Source: Macrosoma leucophasiata
Taxonomy: Eukaryota; Arthropoda; Insecta; Lepidoptera; Hedylidae
DNA: 64,000 bases
Direction: 5' to 3'
Assembly: GCA_036365455.1 (NCBI GenBank)
Contig: JAWQUS010000026.1
Coordinates: 17,936,001-18,000,000, forward strand
This document shows, one piece after another, positions 21,841 through 33,067 of the stretch (the stretch's first letter is position 1; each line of letters starts with the position of its first letter). The notes under the pieces were generated by a model, which was not told the origin of the DNA, ran no database searches, and was given only the letters and a program-made list of their open reading frames with translations. Both the position numbers and the translations under genes were made by a program.

Positions 21841-22262
21841 ATGTAATAATCAAAGTGTAACGTTGATATTATATTGTTAATTTTAAGTTTGTTTAAATTA
21901 CGGAAAATTGTAAAAATATGCCTAAGAGATATTTTTAAGAGAGCCGACTGAGTTTTTTCCGGCAAGTTTTTCTCAGATCTTAATGGCCTTTGGAACTTTG
22001 CCGGTGAATGACAAAGAATGACTCTTTTTCTTTTCTTTTTACTCTTTGTTATCAGTTTGTAAAGGGGAAACGAGACATTCTACTGATATACTTTTTACAT
22101 TAGTTTATTAAATTTAGTTTTATCTTAGTGATATTCTTGACTTTACATATATTTTTATCTTGTTTGACATGTATATCAATTGTTATTCACTTTAATTTAT
22201 TTTGTTTGTTTTTGACGTGTCATAAGAGGTGCCTGTCACCCTAAATGAATAAATGAGATTCT

Positions 22263-23654
22263 GATTCTGAAGAACAATAATGACCAAAAAAATAAGAAGC
22301 TGGGTAAACTTCATTCATGATAAATCCTATTTATTTGCTAAAGTATACATTTTCCTCTTACTTTATATTATTTTAATCTTAAAGATTGATGAGGCTGGAA
22401 AATAAACGTAACGGTTTATCTTAAATGTATGGATACACCTATCTATAAAATATACACATGTATTTGGATATAAGAAAGGTCTGGATTTATGTTTTAAGGC
22501 TTCCTTACCCTAAAATATTTTACAATACCCAAAGGTATACCAGGGAGAGTTGCTACTCAAGCCTTCGGGCCGTCCTTCCTTGGGTCTGCCAATCACACGG
22601 CCGTCAATTAAGAAACGTAATATCAATCAAGCTCACGTAACTGACAGTTAAAATTTCAAAGATAGTTGATGCTGACATTTAACATTGTCATTATATTAGA
22701 TTAGTTTAACTTAAATTGAATCACAAGTTCAACTTTACACTCGAGTTAAACGTAAGTGAAATATAGCCAAAGCGGAAGAGTGAGCGCGGAGAGAAGAGGA
22801 CACATCGCAACGAAGAATAAGTCATTATGTCAAATTAATATTGAAAGTTAGATTTGCATTCAAAATAAAGCCGTACTATTTGTGAATCTCGCCCTTAGAT
22901 TATCCTCCTAACTCGGTAGAGTTCACTGTACCTAGTAAACATAAACAAGCTACTGAGCAGTCATTGACACGAATGTCAGAGGGTAATAGATTTGTTCATT
23001 TTATGAGTAGTTGCAATTACATACAAATGAGATGCACGAAACCACAACATTGCAACAAAGGAACGACATTGAGACTATTGTTAGTCCTGTAACGAGATCG
23101 ACACGCGAGGTGAAAACTCGCGGCAGGTAACTAATGAAGCTCGACGTCAAGTGGTGCCTTACTGCATGACGCCGTCCTGATAGTGATGGGATCAAACTTA
23201 CGGACAAGGTCAGTGCTCCTAGGATTAGATAAATGGGATTGTTATATTTCTCGGGATGTCTTCTTGTCCAGTAAACATCACCAGTGGCAAGATTCTACGT
23301 AGCACTGTCAGAATATCACCTCGACTATAGGTATGTCAGTCCGAAGCTGCAGGAGCTGAGAAGATAATCTAACTGGAATACGGTAACGTTAAACATTACC
23401 AAATACATTTGATAATGTCTTGCTGCCGTAGGTATATTAAGTCACCAAAATAAAACAATATATCTGCTATCAGCATACAGATATATATCAATATATCTAT
23501 ATGTTGATATCAATAATTAAAAAAGTCAATCTTCACCAGCCCAAGACCGGATTAATCCACTACTTATTAAATAAGCGCTATAAAATTCTGCACTTAATAG
23601 TACCTACCATGACCAAATAGGTCGAGTTCTGTCTGATGGTGGGGTCAAAAGTCT
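22263..23654. other. No recognisable gene
   Basis: AT-rich and mostly unique to the eye. Small frames (22458-22640 and 23001-23207) have no domain. Confidence 0.5.
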
Positions 23655-23790
23655 TAGGAATCGGCGTGCATGTATGAAGATAATGATGAAGGTAGACGAG
23701 GCACGAGAGGTATGTCAGAGTGTAGAGCCCTACACTCTCTGCCTACCCCGTTACGGACCTGGCGTGAAGATACATAGATACATACTTAAT
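23655..23790 (+). repeat. Fragments of LINE/SINE 3' ends
   Basis: First part GAAGATAATGATGAAGGTAG then ACGAGGCACGAGAGGTATG is a LINE-type C-terminal relic (MKIMMKVDEARE). Then CTCTCTGCCTACCCCGTTAC and GGCGTGAAGATAC is the 3' end of the S1 SINE family. Confidence 0.5.
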
Positions 23791-23957
23791 AGTAATATCT
23801 GCTCGCCGCTATTTTCTAAGTGAAGCCCCAAATTACGAGTACATAGAGGGTGGTGCGGCAATGAGTCCCCGCTGTCCCCGAGCGCCTCCCGCGGTCTTGC
23901 GGCGTCTGCTTTTTACTGTATTACTGTGCACACCACTCAACCACACTCAACGCTCTC

Positions 23958-23975
23958 CAATCATCTTACCGCTCA

Positions 23976-24020
<45 letters not shown>
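23958..24020 (+). repeat. 7-bp minisatellite CGCTCTC, locus 1
   Basis: Tandem GCTCTCC units. The same 7-mer with GCTCGCC variants recurs at 53580-53668 (opposite strand) and 63066-63168. Confidence 0.85.
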
Positions 24021-24023
<3 letters not shown>

Positions 24024-24024
24024 A

Positions 24025-27000
24025 GCACTAGGTAGGTATGCCTCACAGCCCTCACAAATGTACGGCCACTGTTTACAATCACTCCGCAACACGAGATTTA
24101 ATACATTGTTTACTAGATTCGTAACTCCGCGACATACTGCGAGATAATTAATTAGAGGATATGACTTATGTATTGCCTTTGTTTTGACTGTAAATACGCG
24201 TGAAAACTAAAGTTTGGGTTCATTTACCTACTAATGGTAAAATTAAACTAGCTCGTCCTTTTTTGGGTTTATATTTTTATCAATTACACAATAAGACAAA
24301 TAATTTACACAATAATGCGCTAACCGAGTTACAGCGTAGATCTATTCGAGAACATTGTGAAACTCTGATAGAGTCACCTAAAATCTTCCCGCTGGTGAAA
24401 ACAGGATAAGTTGACACTCTGACAAATATGAACCATCTCATTTATCTTGTTTACCAGCGCACAATACCACTATAATTAGGATCGTGTCATGCAGTAAAAC
24501 AACCTCTACATTAGTTAGGTACCGACAGTTTTCACTTATCGTGTCAATACCTATCGCTACAGGACAAACAATGTCGTTATTTTGTTCGTGCATCTCATTT
24601 ATGTATAACTGCTCTAAATGTATCTAGTGTGTTCGCAAAGATTTTATGGAATATTCTAAGAATACTCGCTCGCTCAATGTAGACGGCGCTAGAGCGCGCG
24701 AACAGTTGCTTGTTCGGAGGTGCCCCTGACTGACACTCTTCAAAGCGTTCTTGTTCTAGCGATTGTATACATATGTTATCGATTAAATTATTTTATCTAA
24801 AGAAAAAGGGTTGGTCTAAAGAAAAACGTTTAATAATGATAGCAGCCTACCAAAATTGAACACAATGAACACAACACGAAAGAGCAAATAACTTTCGTTC
24901 AGATGATCTAGCTTTCGTTTACACTAAAAGGTTATGAAAGAAAGAATGCTCTTGTTCTAGCTCTAGCTGAATATGAGTTTTCGTCTACACTAAAAGATCA
25001 CGAAATAATGCTCTTGTTCTAGGTCTAACTCTGTGTTCGTTTGATGTAAATCGACCTTAAAGGTGTGCATGTATTCCTCTACCTACCCCTTTTTGGATCA
25101 TGCGAGATGCGAGGTTACGCAATGATTAATGACGTGGTCCGCGCCCCGCTCCGAGTTAACGACCTCAGCGAAGTTTTTGCAGCCGCCAGCCGCCAGCCAG
25201 CGAGCGGCGTCCGTCCTCCGTCGGCGGCGCGATCGCCCGCGAGAGCCCGCGAGCGCCGAGCCTTCCAAGGCGACCCACACGTATGTATCGACTATCGACA
25301 CGCATGTGGTATGTACCTACACCTAATTGTGTCCTCTCGTAACTAGTTTTTATTGAGCCTTTCGGCGCCGCCCGATGTGATATAGATCTTGCTCGTAGTT
25401 TATGGGCCGCATTCGCGATTGACGTGTCGCTTGTTTATCGCCGATGTTTGAATGTGAAGCCTGTTACTATAGATAGACGTCGTTTCGGTTGTTTGTAGTA
25501 GCGACAAAATACTTTTAAATAATAAATAACTTATAACTGCGTTTTATTTCTGTCCGTTAATCGCTGCGATATCATCGCTCCGATCCTGCGATAACATCGC
25601 AGGATAGATGAGGTCACTGTCCTTTGCTGATGTTTGAAGGAACAGGTTGAATGCAAGTAAGACAATATCGAAACTTGAAGGATTAGGCACCACCGTATTA
25701 CTTGATCTATCTGCCAGTGTGTTCAGCACTATTATGTTCCAATGAGATATCAATGTATGGGTTGGTACAAAATGCCTAGGACTCTAAGTCGAGTTAACCT
25801 GTCTAAGTATAATAATTATTAGTCTAATTAAACATTACTTGAATTAAAATTAGCACATTTGAAAATTCGGTAAAAATACTTTATTCGAAAGAAATGAATA
25901 AACGAAATAAAATTACAACAATTAAATGTTCTATGAAATTAATAATTACGTGAAATGACTTTTTTTTATTGAAATTAGTCGAAGCGATTTTCGACGAAAA
26001 GTTGTTATACCAAACAAGGGTAAACCCAAATGAACTACATTCTTGCTTGCCTACATAAGATAAAAAAAGTTTTCTGCATCTCAACACGTGACGATATTGT
26101 TAAGATTAAGTTATGTTCGTGATGAACAGGCAGCTGTGTACTTCGCTCACAACACAAAACAATATTCACGGACAAAATGAGGCACGGAATCAATACACGG
26201 CTGATGAAGCTTCCCCGGCGTCACGAGCTCTCGGCTGACGGAGTGGCTCCCGATAATGAAATATTGCGCCGAATATACATTGTTTGCACACCAAACACAT
26301 CCGAACTATACTAGACTGTTACTAGAGTTGGAATCGATGTGGTGGATCCGAACATTTGTTTCATTTCAACGAACGTAGCTGGCGATAACTTCACTAAGCG
26401 CTATTAAAACGGGTTATCAATTAAAGTAGAATGCAAAAAATGCTGATCGGATAAACTGCCGTATTTAATTTTATACATGTCATAATTTCTGCTAAAATAT
26501 TCCACATACTGTACCTCATGAATTTCTTAATTAAAGTTAACCGAGAATTCATCAACCGCACGCAATAAAATTCCGGAACACTAGATTATTTTCCGTCGTC
26601 CATGCGGAAATCATTGAAACAGGGCCCGCGATATATCGGCAGCCATTTGTAATGTTAACGGAACGGTAAATAAAAGGGACACTATATTTTATTATCATGA
26701 CAGCGTAAAACTGATGTAGGGATGAATTTTGTCGGGAATGTCTAAGATATGAAATTAATTTCCAACGATTTCACGGATCCTTCTTCCGAGAGGTTCGAAA
26801 CACTTTCAACGGTACAAAAAGGCAAGACATGATAACGCTTGACGTTGACGCGGACGTTGTGAAGTTTTGCCAGAAAGTAAGGAACGATCCAAAAAAGCCG
26901 CTGTCCGGAAAGACGATGATTTATTACGTGGAGAAGAAAACTGACTTCCGAGCTCGATAGATGCCAATTGACTACTGCAGCCCACGGGCATTATTAATGT

Positions 27001-27140
27001 TGCTATACGAAAGCACCGACTTTAATGCAAGCATTTCCTGCATGAGACCGAAATAGTGACTCTGTGTAAACGCTGTAATACTTATCTTTTTTTAAATTTT
27101 TTTTTAGCTTTGTGTCCCTTTTTGCCTATTTTTATTAAAT
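24025..27140. other. No recognisable gene
   Basis: Long stretch with few repeats. Includes a GC-rich patch at 25138-25265 whose overlapping frames on both strands lack domains. A segment at 26150-26290 and 26560-27000 looks unique and moderately GC-rich, but I see no splice-bounded coding exon. A frame at 24200-24409 is unrecognised. Confidence 0.4.
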
Positions 27141-27312
27141 GTTACTTCCCGCCTGTAATCCCCGAAGGGGTAGGCAGAGGTAAATGCATGCATTCAAGCA
27201 TACAAACACCCATGATTCGCCGGTTACGTTTTTTTGGCCCATGTAACAAGTGGCGAGCCTGTTGACCGGGCACATTACCAAACTTCAAGGAACTGGGAAA
27301 CTGGGGAACTAT
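27141..27312 (-). mobile_element. tRNA-headed SINE (family S1), 3' half, inverted
   Basis: Reverse complement of the S1 3' half: CCCGCCTGTAATCCCCGAAG, GGGGTAGGCAGAGGTAAATG, the CATGCATTCAAGCAT block, CGCCGGTTACG and GGGCACATTACCAAACTT. The tRNA-like head is missing, as expected for a 5'-truncated copy. Confidence 0.85.
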
Positions 27313-28799
27313 GTGTCGTTTTTTCGGATACACATATTCATTAGATTTGTTTTTCTATTTCGAAGTATTTGATCAGCAATTATTGGACCACTATATACTT
27401 GTTAAGTATACGATACTAACACGCGAGCACTAAGTATTCACAACAGATAGCTAAATTAACTGTCACGGTGGTAACTACAGTGGTGGTTACGGGTTACGTC
27501 CTCGACCTTCACTGCCAGCTATACCACCGATCGATAGGTGTCGGCGTAGTAAACGTAAGGAAAGAACGTCGTCTATTGCTAGCCTCGCAATTGGAATGCG
27601 AGAAGCGAGAAGCGACAAGCGGTTGGAGAGCGTCCAAAGCATTCGCCACGTGCTCCACTGCTCGCTGCCCGTGTCACATTGTATTTTACAGTTATTCTTG
27701 ATTTGCGACTCCGCGCGCCTTCCCGAATGCCGAAAAGTGCGTTCACCCGATTATTGTTTGTTTACATCCCGAAGGTATTTCCCGCTACTGGATTGGATCG
27801 AGTGAATTCCTAAGTTGTTTTCAGGCTGGCAGGCAATTTTAATCTTTACATAAGGGTTCACCTTATGTAAAGATTAAAATTGACAATAAATCCACGGGGA
27901 ACTTACATCTATGAACGGAAATAAAAGTGTTTGGGTTAGACCCCAAAGAATTACTGATAAATAAAAAACTGGTAAACTGATAAAAACTTGTATATTAAAA
28001 AATGTCCAAAAATAACTAACTGATAATGATATGAAAAATATGAATGAAATGTGAGAACGCGCGCCGAACTTGATTACCTAATGCGAACTGAATAAAATAA
28101 TAAAATAAGTATGTTGAAATGAGGTGTATGGTGTAAAATGCTGATCTAACTAATGTGCGGACTGTGCGGTGCATAAGCCCGTACAAAAAGTCAACCGATG
28201 TTACTTTCAAACGACCACGAAATTGCCTCTAAAACTTTGAAACTTCGTTAACTTTTTCAATAGCTGCCGGAACATCAGACCGATTCGTTTTTCACAATAC
28301 CGTTATTGAAATGGTTATTAAACTCAGTAAGTCATGCTTACAGAAGTTACTAATCTATGACTACTAGACATTCAAAAGTATTATTTTATTTTGGAAACAA
28401 AAGAAATAGCAGAGCCTTTGTAAAAGGTAACCGATGTCGGTTCAGTACGCGTGAAACGTGAGAGTGTACGACGTAGGTAACCTAATTTGAATGATATTAG
28501 AGGCTGGTCGGGAGGCTGCGGCCTGCGGGATGACGAGCCAATATCGAGGATTTACATCGGCGCGGACACCGCGGCCCGGGGTGACGGGAGGAGGAGGGGG
28601 CAGAGGGGGGAGGGGGGGGAGGATAGGCTGTATGAATAATTTATAATCGATTTATCAAAGCGCGTGTCACGCCTCGCGCCTCACTCGTGAGTTGACGAGA
28701 CATGGGACTATGACAGATGGAATATTGAAGGATTTGCTACACCCTATACTACAGGTCAATCTAATATATTTTTTTTAATTGTGTACAAAAATGTGTGTA
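27313..28799. other. No recognisable gene; palindrome and G-rich tract
   Basis: A strong palindrome at 27834-27882 is listed separately. A G-rich tract at 28575-28622 (GGAGGAGGAGGGGG then GGGGGGAGGGGGGGG) could form a quadruplex on the plus strand. No supported gene. Confidence 0.5.
27834..27882. repeat. Perfect 22-bp palindrome, 5-nt loop
   Basis: Arms 27834-27855 and 27861-27882 are exact reverse complements around GTTCA. There is no coding context and no T-rich terminator feature. Confidence 0.9.
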
Positions 28800-30125
28800 T
28801 GCCGCGTTTCGGATCGGACGTGTTATACCTACTCAATTATTACAGTTTAGCGCGGCATTAGCCGTCGCTCGAAACTTTGGTTGCCATGAGTGACACACTG
28901 GTAGCAAACGAGCTGCTGGCGTTCTTGCAGCAAAAGCTGGATGTGATGGACGAGATATCTGCCATCCAAATCTGTTCATCAAATTTCAGCGAACAAGAAA
29001 TCGCAACTGCCAAGGTGTTGCTGTATACGTCGCTAAACAGAAGCGACCAGATGGTGTCCCGTAGACGTGACGGGACAAAGAAGAGTCTGCAGGACATAAT
29101 TACCCTGCTGAAGGAGGTGGATCCAGATGAAGTTCCGACATTTGTGGCGAAGGACCTGAATAAGTTGCCTCCGGTAACCTTCGACCAGGTAGATGTGACT
29201 TGCCTCTTGAGAGACATAGTTTCTCTGAAGGCGAGCTTAGCAGAGGTGCAAAATAAATTAGACGCCTCCCAAGTTACCGTCGCTGATTTGCGCAATCAAA
29301 TAAATGAGTTGCGTAATACTGTGACGGTAACGAGGTCACCGACGGTGGCTAATAACATCAACACCGTGCGAGGTGCTTGCCCCCTCGATGCATCACCTGC
29401 AAATTTCGCGTCAGCGGTATTGTCGCCGGCGCCGAGTGCTGTGCCTGCGGTATGCGCTGCCCGCGCGCCCCGTACCCCCGCCCCCGGCCTTGCAGCCACT
29501 CCCCGCGCTGCACGACCTCCAACACGACCGGTCCGAATGGTCACTGACAGCGCTTCTGCGACGATCACTGCAAAGCTCAGGCCTGAAAAGGCCACGAACC
29601 GGGCCGATGATAACGATGGTTTCGTGACGGTACAAGAGAGGAAGCGCCGTCAGCGAACCAACAAGAACAATTGCGGTAAGGCTCCGGTAGACCCCAATAT
29701 AGGTCTGCACGCAGCGAAACCGAACACTCCGGTGTACATCTCCCGCCTCCACTACACGACCGAGGCGGAAGACGTCGTGGATTTCTTACGTCGAAAGCTG
29801 AAATACACGCTGAGAGTGCAGCTGTTGGAGTCGCGCCGCAACGTCAACTTCAAGTCGTTCGTGGTGCGTGTGCCAACATTCCTGCTGCATCTCTTCATGG
29901 AGGAAAGCTTTTGGCCGCAAGATGTGGTGTTCCGGCGCTTCCGGGGACAAGTGCCACTCGAACGCACAATGACACAGTGCAAGTGAAGTGTACTAATATA
30001 GCTATAAGTTCTATGTACTAACACAATATAATATATATTAATATGTATGTTAGTTTATAAGGTATTTATTTATATGGGCCTGTTGTTTAATTGTAATCAA
30101 TTTTGTTGCCTGAAATAAATGGATA
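28800..30125 (+). mobile_element. ORF1-only retroelement (half-LINE-like)
   Basis: A single intact ORF (28886-29986) is followed by a short 3' untranslated region with two AATAAA-type signals (around 30113 and 30125) and an A-rich end (AATAAATAAAAAAAAG). No reverse transcriptase follows. Element boundaries are approximate; I found no convincing target-site duplication (AAAAATG near both ends is too A-rich to trust). Confidence 0.55.
28886..29986 (+). CDS. ORF1-like (gag-like) protein of a non-LTR retroelement
   Basis: An uninterrupted 366-residue ORF; I choose the ATG at 28886 (MSDTLVANELLAFL), in a good context GCCATGAG. The N-terminal domain has the pattern LLAFLQQKLDVMDEI, then RRRDGTKKSLQDIITLLKEV and LPPVTFDQVDVTCLLRDI. 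A coiled coil follows (about residues 110-150), then an Ala/Pro-rich low-complexity linker (about 170-225), a basic patch (QERKRRQRTNKNN) and a C-terminal RRM-like domain beginning VYISRLHYTTEAEDVVDFL and ending FWPQDVVFRRFRG. This architecture is typical of RNA-binding ORF1 proteins encoded by LINEs. GC content is much higher than around it. It could be an element that relies on another LINE's reverse transcriptase, or a domesticated ORF1 gene; neither is shown by sequence alone. Confidence 0.7.
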   Translation: MSDTLVANELLAFLQQKLDVMDEISAIQICSSNFSEQEIATAKVLLYTSLNRSDQMVSRRRDGTKKSLQDIITLLKEVDPDEVPTFVAKDLNKLPPVTFDQVDVTCLLRDIVSLKASLAEVQNKLDASQVTVADLRNQINELRNTVTVTRSPTVANNINTVRGACPLDASPANFASAVLSPAPSAVPAVCAARAPRTPAPGLAATPRAARPPTRPVRMVTDSASATITAKLRPEKATNRADDNDGFVTVQERKRRQRTNKNNCGKAPVDPNIGLHAAKPNTPVYISRLHYTTEAEDVVDFLRRKLKYTLRVQLLESRRNVNFKSFVVRVPTFLLHLFMEESFWPQDVVFRRFRGQVPLERTMTQCK

Positions 30126-30444
30126 AATAAATAAAAAAAAGAAAAAATGAAAATAACAGAGATAAACCAGGTATACTTATCTTTTGCTTCCAAAAAATTA
30201 GTAAATCAACTGTTTTTGTTTTTATTGACGGAACAGAATACGTAGATGAGTCTTGTCGGGATTAATCTGCCAAGTTTTGTGCATCCTAACTCTTAGACTA
30301 TAACTCCCGCCATTCGAGTTTTTAATAACCTTCAGTAGTAGTTCATTGGAGAAAAAGAAGCAGGACTCTCAGTAGATAACGGCGGGGCGCGTGCGCAGCG
30401 AGCAATGGGTATAGATAAATGCGTAGTATTTTTTTTAATGTAGT

Positions 30445-30655
30445 AACAGTGGCAAACAAGCGTGCAGTTCACATTGATGTTAAGTGATGACTGCAGTCTA
30501 AAGGCAGACTCCCGAGGCATTAGATGTTATGCTTCTGTGCCGAAAATTACACATTACCACCTGACCGGAACACGATAGTGCTGAACACTAACATTTAGCG
30601 GCAAGTATATTAGGTAATGCCTACGCCCGCGAGCTCCGTCACTGGAGCTCTACCA
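30445..30655 (+). repeat. REP-X interspersed repeat, near complete
   Basis: Both halves in order: GTGGCAAACAAGCGTGCAGT, TTGATGTTAAGTGATGACTG, GACCGGAACACGATAGTGCT, CATTTAGCGGCAAGTATATT, CGCGAGCTCCGTCACTGGAG. The GTCAAAATGCAGATGCG segment in the middle is deleted. Confidence 0.8.
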
Positions 30656-30775
30656 AATTACCAACCTATTCTGACAACTTTCAATCGGTTCTTGTTCTAA
30701 AGGTTACACACAAGTAACAGTAGTAGTAGAAGAGTAGAGAAGCGAGCAGCTGCCGCCTAGAAACTATTATCTAAA

Positions 30776-30872
30776 AGATGCAGTAGGGGTATATGCGCGG
30801 CGGGCAGCTGTCGAGCCACAGCCGTATCAACGCATCTGACTCCACCGCCTACAGATGGTCACTGTCAGGCTC
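30776..30872 (-). pseudogene. Decayed duplicate of the 31181-31312 LRR exon
   Basis: Aligns by eye along its whole length with the functional-looking exon about 440 bp away. Shared blocks on the plus strand are GATGCAG at the donor end, ATGCGCGGCGGGCAG, GTCGAGCCACAG, CCACC.CCT.CAG and TCCTGAC at the acceptor end. The minus-strand translation still shows ALIRLWLDSC beside the ALARLWLDRC of the good exon. The donor GTGAGT is lost, about 18 bp around the second LRR is deleted, and the 5' part is frameshifted with a TAG. It is therefore probably not spliced in as coding sequence. Confidence 0.7.
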
Positions 30873-30881
30873 CTGACCTGA

Positions 30882-31164
30882 AAGTGACGACGACAAAAAA
30901 CTCCCCATTTATTGTAGCGCCACAGTTCCAGAGCACTCAACTCACCATTAGTAAAAGTGTCGGTATCCTGGGTGTTGACATATCGAATGAAGTTCAGTTT
31001 CGGCGCTACAATATGGGGTTCTTCAAAACTGGCGTCAAAAAAGTCCTTCAGGGTTGGCAGCGCTTTGGCAACTCCTCTGGTGTTGCAAATGTTCATAGGC
31101 GACGGTAACCACTTTCCATCAGGTGGCCCGTCTGCTTGTCGGTCAATCCTTTGACATAAAAAAA
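30882..31164 (+). mobile_element. SINE-like repeat between the two LRR exon copies
   Basis: A 280-bp segment ending GGTAACCACTTTCCATCAGG, TGGCCCGTCTGCTTG, then CATAAAAAAA. This 3' end with an A-rich tail is a familiar type in lepidopteran genomes. It ends about 15 bp from the GT donor of the exon at 31181-31312, inside the intron. Confidence 0.55.
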
Positions 31165-31180
31165 TGGAAGCGGGACTCAC

Positions 31181-31312
31181 AGCAGATGCAGACGCGGCGC
31201 ATGCGCGGCGGGCAGGCGGCGCAGCTGGCAGCGGTCGAGCCACAGACGCGCCAGCGCAGCGCCTCCCAGTGCACCCGCCCCCACCACCTCCAGTCGGTTC
31301 GCCGAGAGGTTC
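31181..31312 (-). CDS. Leucine-rich-repeat protein, internal exon
   Basis: A GC-rich 132-nt exon (44 codons) on the minus strand. Acceptor TTTATGTCAG precedes it, GTGAGT follows it, and both introns are phase 2. The translation reads NLSANRLEVVGAGALGG, ALARLWLDRCQLRRLPAAH and APRLHLL, almost two LRR units, the second being short. Joined to the exon at 41418-41489 it gives LRDL-NLSANRL, and joined to 2188-2331 it gives LHLL-SAEDNWI. Both joins fit the LxxLxLxxNxL pattern, which is the main reason to treat the three as consecutive exons of one gene. The Leu codon at each join is split after its second base. All three exon lengths are multiples of three, so skipping any one would keep the frame. 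The protein is probably extracellular by family habit, but no signal peptide or membrane segment lies in the window. Confidence 0.8.
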
Positions 31313-31321
31313 CTGACATAA

Positions 31322-32494
31322 ACAAGAACGATGTTAGTATGCGGTTTCATGTGAGAGCCCCTTTATCCTAGCGTTTGTCCAGCGGAGGCGTCTGCGTCTG
31401 CCGTGTGCACAGCGCAAACCCCGCGAGAACAGGACGCGTGAGTGGCGTTGTCATTAGCGCGGCGCTGAAGGGGCTATAATAGTGCAAGTGTTTGACAGAG
31501 ATTTTAAGTCTTACAAAACTAGATTTAAGTTCGATTTAGATTAAGAAAGAACGATATCTGTTGGTGTATAAAATAGCTGGTGTTTTAACCAGGGGTTGCA
31601 AAGCCTGCCTTGTTTTTTCTCAGAAAATCTGAGTAATTTCATACGCTAACACATGTGATTGTGAAAAAATCAAAGTACACACTTCTTTTTCTAAATACCA
31701 TGAAATATAGTTGACTGCAACATTGAAACAAAACTTTGTCTCAATGACTCATAACAGGGAACTATGCTGAACTAAAATAATCACCACAGAATACATAATA
31801 TAACATAAACTGTTATATTAACTGAATTGTTAACGAATTTTATGAACGCTTTTCTCAGAGTGGGCTGCTTATTTCATACTGATTAAATACACGTAATAAT
31901 CGATTCAACCTCATGATAACTCTTATCGTGGTAAAAGATGACGTCACAGCCTCATCAGTCATGTTATTTATTTGCCACTATTGATTATCGAACCCTCTGA
32001 AGGTCGCGGTGGAATCGACGAGCATTTCGTAATAGCTTTCACTTTGGGTAAACATTAAAAGCGATTGAATCGGTGCATAAGTTGAAAGTTTGAAGCCCAG
32101 TGTAATTAGTGGCGCTTGTTATAGATCCATCTTCGTAGAGGTCATTTTCTGAGGAGCAATAATTAGGGACTAAAACTAAATATTACAGGTTTGGACACAG
32201 AACGTACAAAACTTAAATGACACCTACGAACAATAGTGTCAAGAAGTGTTACTAAGCTAAAAAGTAGATTAGTAGTGTAATCTCGTTGACCGTGGGTGGG
32301 CCTTTATTAATATGGTCCACCGCAGCGCGTCAAGCTATTGAACGCTTCTTTGCCGCTCAGCGAAAAGATGTTGTCGCGATCAATCGAATGCCAGCATTGT
32401 CTGTGTTGAAAGTGTTTGTTATGATTGCAGTTAGTTTGTTTGAAGCGATCAAATCGAAGCGATGATGGTATGACAGTTGCTAATACCTATATAG
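31322..32494. other. No recognisable gene
   Basis: Unique-looking, inside the inferred LRR gene intron. No coding exon or repeat that I can name. Confidence 0.45.
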
Positions 32495-32804
32495 CAGGTA
32501 GGCAGGGTAGCAGGCGACTACTATTACGCTGGAGGTCCTGGGTTCGATTCCCAGGTCGGGGGATATTACAGATAACGGTTTAAAATCCTTTATCTCTGCT
32601 TCTATTGGGATTTTTCCATTTTCTGGATGTTTCCCAGTACCCCGGAGTTTGGTAATGTGCCCGGAGATGGCAACAGGTTCGCCACCTGTTACATGGGCCA
32701 AAACGTAACCGGCGAGTCGTGGGTGTTTGCATGTATGATTGAATGCATGCATTTACCTCTGCCTACCCCTTCGGGGATTGCAGGCGTGAAGTTACGTAGA
32801 ATGC
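32495..32804 (+). mobile_element. tRNA-headed SINE (family S1), near full length
   Basis: Head: GGGTAGCAGGCGACTACTAT, ACGCTGGAGG, then a B box in TCCTGGGTTCGATTCCCAGG. Body: GGGATTTTTCCATTTTCTGG, GGTAATGTGCCCGGAGATGG, ACCTGTTACATGGGCC, GTGGGTGTTTGCATG. End: CTGCCTACCCCTTCGGGGAT then GGCGTGAAGTTACGTAGA. It is transcribed by polymerase III in this SINE class. Frames across it are not genes. Confidence 0.9.
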
Positions 32805-33067
32805 CACTGAGTGGAGTTGCCTGAGTTTGCTTTGCGCTGCTTTCTTAGCTCGCGATGACGACAAGAGAGTGTTTAATGTTGTCCTGATGAGAGCGAACTA
32901 CTGCACACATTTGCCACAAATTTGCTCCTTGCGTTTATGTGTTAAAAAAAAACCGCCTTCTTCTCGGCGACTTGTGACTAACTTCACGGACGTGTTTTTA
33001 TCTATTCCGTGTGTTTAAGTATTGCGCGTATTGTAACTTCAGTGCATCGGTACAGGTGAGGTAGGCT

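Larger units (their letters stand above)
16266..22262 (+). mobile_element. LINE B (Jockey/CR1-like), split by LINE A
   Basis: The segment 16266-16322 (AAAGCTCTTCAACTTGTTC ... GATCGGGAACAAG) matches LINE C at 34580-34640. It is followed by LINE A, and LINE B resumes at about 20843 with GTGAATGGAGTAAAATC, which matches the next bases of LINE C. AAGT occurs at both junctions, so at least 4 bp was duplicated. The 3' untranslated region runs to about 22262 and ends in GATTCTGATTCTGA. LINE B is 5'-truncated, as homology is lost upstream of about 16266. Confidence 0.8.

Noticed and set aside
25138..25270. GC-rich patch as a gene start or CpG-type promoter
   Set aside because: No TATA/initiator pairing, no long frame and no domain; left as unassigned.
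28800..30140. AAAAATG as a target-site duplication for the ORF1-only element
   Set aside because: Too short and A-rich to be distinguished from the element's own A-rich end.
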